The position numbers were made by a program, and so were the translations under genes. DNA of 64,000 nucleotides from Didymodactylos carnosus (lineage: Eukaryota > Rotifera > Eurotatoria > Philodinida > Philodinidae), in the NCBI GenBank assembly GCA_905250885.1, contig CAJNOQ010000059.1, positions 1 to 64,000 on the forward strand, written 5' to 3'. The notes under the pieces were generated by a model that made no database searches, had not been told where the DNA came from, and saw only the letters and a list, made by a program, of their open reading frames with translations. Positions 63,010 through 64,000 of this stretch are shown piece after piece. Within the stretch, counting starts at the first letter, position 1; the number at the start of each line of letters is the position of its first letter.

Positions 63010-64000
63010 GTGAGTATTAAATTGTCTAGTTTTTGTTAAATTGGCGTAAACATAATAAATTATTCAAATGATGGACAAAATTTCTACATGTGAAATTACT
63101 AATAGGTAACATATAGATGGTCTAGAAGTGTGACAGTTTTACTCGAAATTTTCAGAATAACAGTCTCACAAATAATTTGGATTTACACACATAATAATAG
63201 CTTTGAAAACAAATCCTGTCAATACTATACCATATACTATATCCGAAGTATCAGGAAATCAAATGCGCACGATTGAAAATCTAATAATTAAAACTAGGCT
63301 TATATATCACTAAAAAATAGATGTATACTAAAGCTTCAAGTAAAAAAGAGTATGTTTTGCATTTTTGAAATATATCTTTCTCTATAAGATTATCTACAGC
63401 TTCTCTAATAATTAGATTGAAAATTCTGTATCCTTATCATACATCTTCTTTCGTAAGGAAAATTATTAGATCTATGCAATTTATTATCACATCAAGAGTA
63501 AAGGTGTTAGCGAAGTAAAAGGTAAAAGAATGAGTAAAATTTTATTTATTCGCTAATCTTCCGTATATCGAAGACAAGCGGAACGATTTGTTATCAGAAA
63601 AAAACGAATTGTTCAGCGATATATTTTTATTGATATTGATTGTACATACATCTTTGTTATTAGCCAGCCAAAGTGAGGACAAAATTATAATCTAGTATTT
63701 CTTTTGTCACCGCCTTAATTTCTTTTTCAATAAAAATCATCAAATTTGCAAGATCAGTACATCACTTGAAATGCGATTTTCTATATTATTGCTTGTGTTA
63801 AATTGATGAGAGGCAGCGACGTCTCTCTTCATCGAAGCTTTGAGGCCTTTTGTGCCACCTCAGAGATTCGAGCCTTTAGTTGCACCACCTGAAAAATGAG
63901 TTTTTACAGCAAAACAGCGTCCCACTTACTTTTGTTTGAGTCATTGTGCCTCAAACGTCTCACAGGATAGACGCTCCTACACTAGACAAGAGAGAACACG
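63010..64000. other. Right edge, no supported exon
   Basis: Probably the first intron of the preceding gene. The last ~200 bases (from about 63800) are GC-richer and contain TGCCACCTCAGAG and TTGCACCACCTGA, which may be part of a repeat cut by the window edge. Confidence 0.4.

Overview
The window is eukaryotic, AT-rich (roughly 70% by eye) and animal. Genes have many short GT-AG introns (mostly 50-100 nt) between conserved exons, and the set includes metazoan genes: a BBSome TPR subunit (TTC8/BBS8), a p24 cargo receptor (TMED3/7 type), RhoA, an SLC22 carrier, an SLC45 carrier and synaptojanin. The compact introns and base composition suit a small invertebrate such as a rotifer, but nothing here proves the lineage. 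No rRNA, tRNA, CRISPR array, LTR element or virus-like element was recognised.

Layout. 1-3.3 kb: no gene, a decayed inverted repeat and a perfect small hairpin. 3.3-4.5 kb (+): four-helix membrane protein with a Pro-rich tail. 4.6-7.9 kb: a mariner-like MITE and a 5S-like patch. 7.9-10.0 kb (+): SLC45-type carrier. 10.4-13.9 kb (-): TTC8/BBS8, tail-to-tail with it, with a small intronless ORF on the other strand inside its largest intron. 14.6-15.4 kb (+): TMED gene, head-to-head with TTC8. 18.8-21.6 kb (+): MFSD8/CLN7-like carrier. 23.2-23.9 kb: ~0.74-kb inverted repeat. 24.8-27.8 kb (-): RhoA with one 5' part and two different 3' halves. 30.1-32.5 kb (-): Ser/Asn- and Pro-rich protein of unknown role. 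32.5-40.9 kb: 8 kb without a supported gene, rich in inverted-repeat elements. 40.9-43.6 kb (-): secreted or anchored leucine-rich-repeat protein. 43.6-48.3 kb: AT-rich, empty. 48.3-51.7 kb (-): SLC22 carrier. 52.8-62.0 kb (-): synaptojanin with 22 common exons and two alternative tails. 62.9 kb (+): first exon of a Cys/His (RING-like) gene leaving the window.

Themes. Most genes serve membrane traffic, transport and signalling (p24 receptor, synaptojanin, RhoA, BBSome, three MFS carriers), but they are ordinary neighbours with separate introns and mixed strands, not an operon. The two most interesting structures are coding ones: RhoA appears to use alternative 3' halves, one intronless and one with three introns including a GC-AG intron, giving two GTPases with different G5 motifs and CAAX boxes; synaptojanin has two phase-matched alternative tails, one His-rich and one carrying FDPF-type motifs. 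Several new-looking non-autonomous DNA transposons (hAT-like with 8-bp duplications, TTAA-flanked, mariner-like) are delimited to the base.
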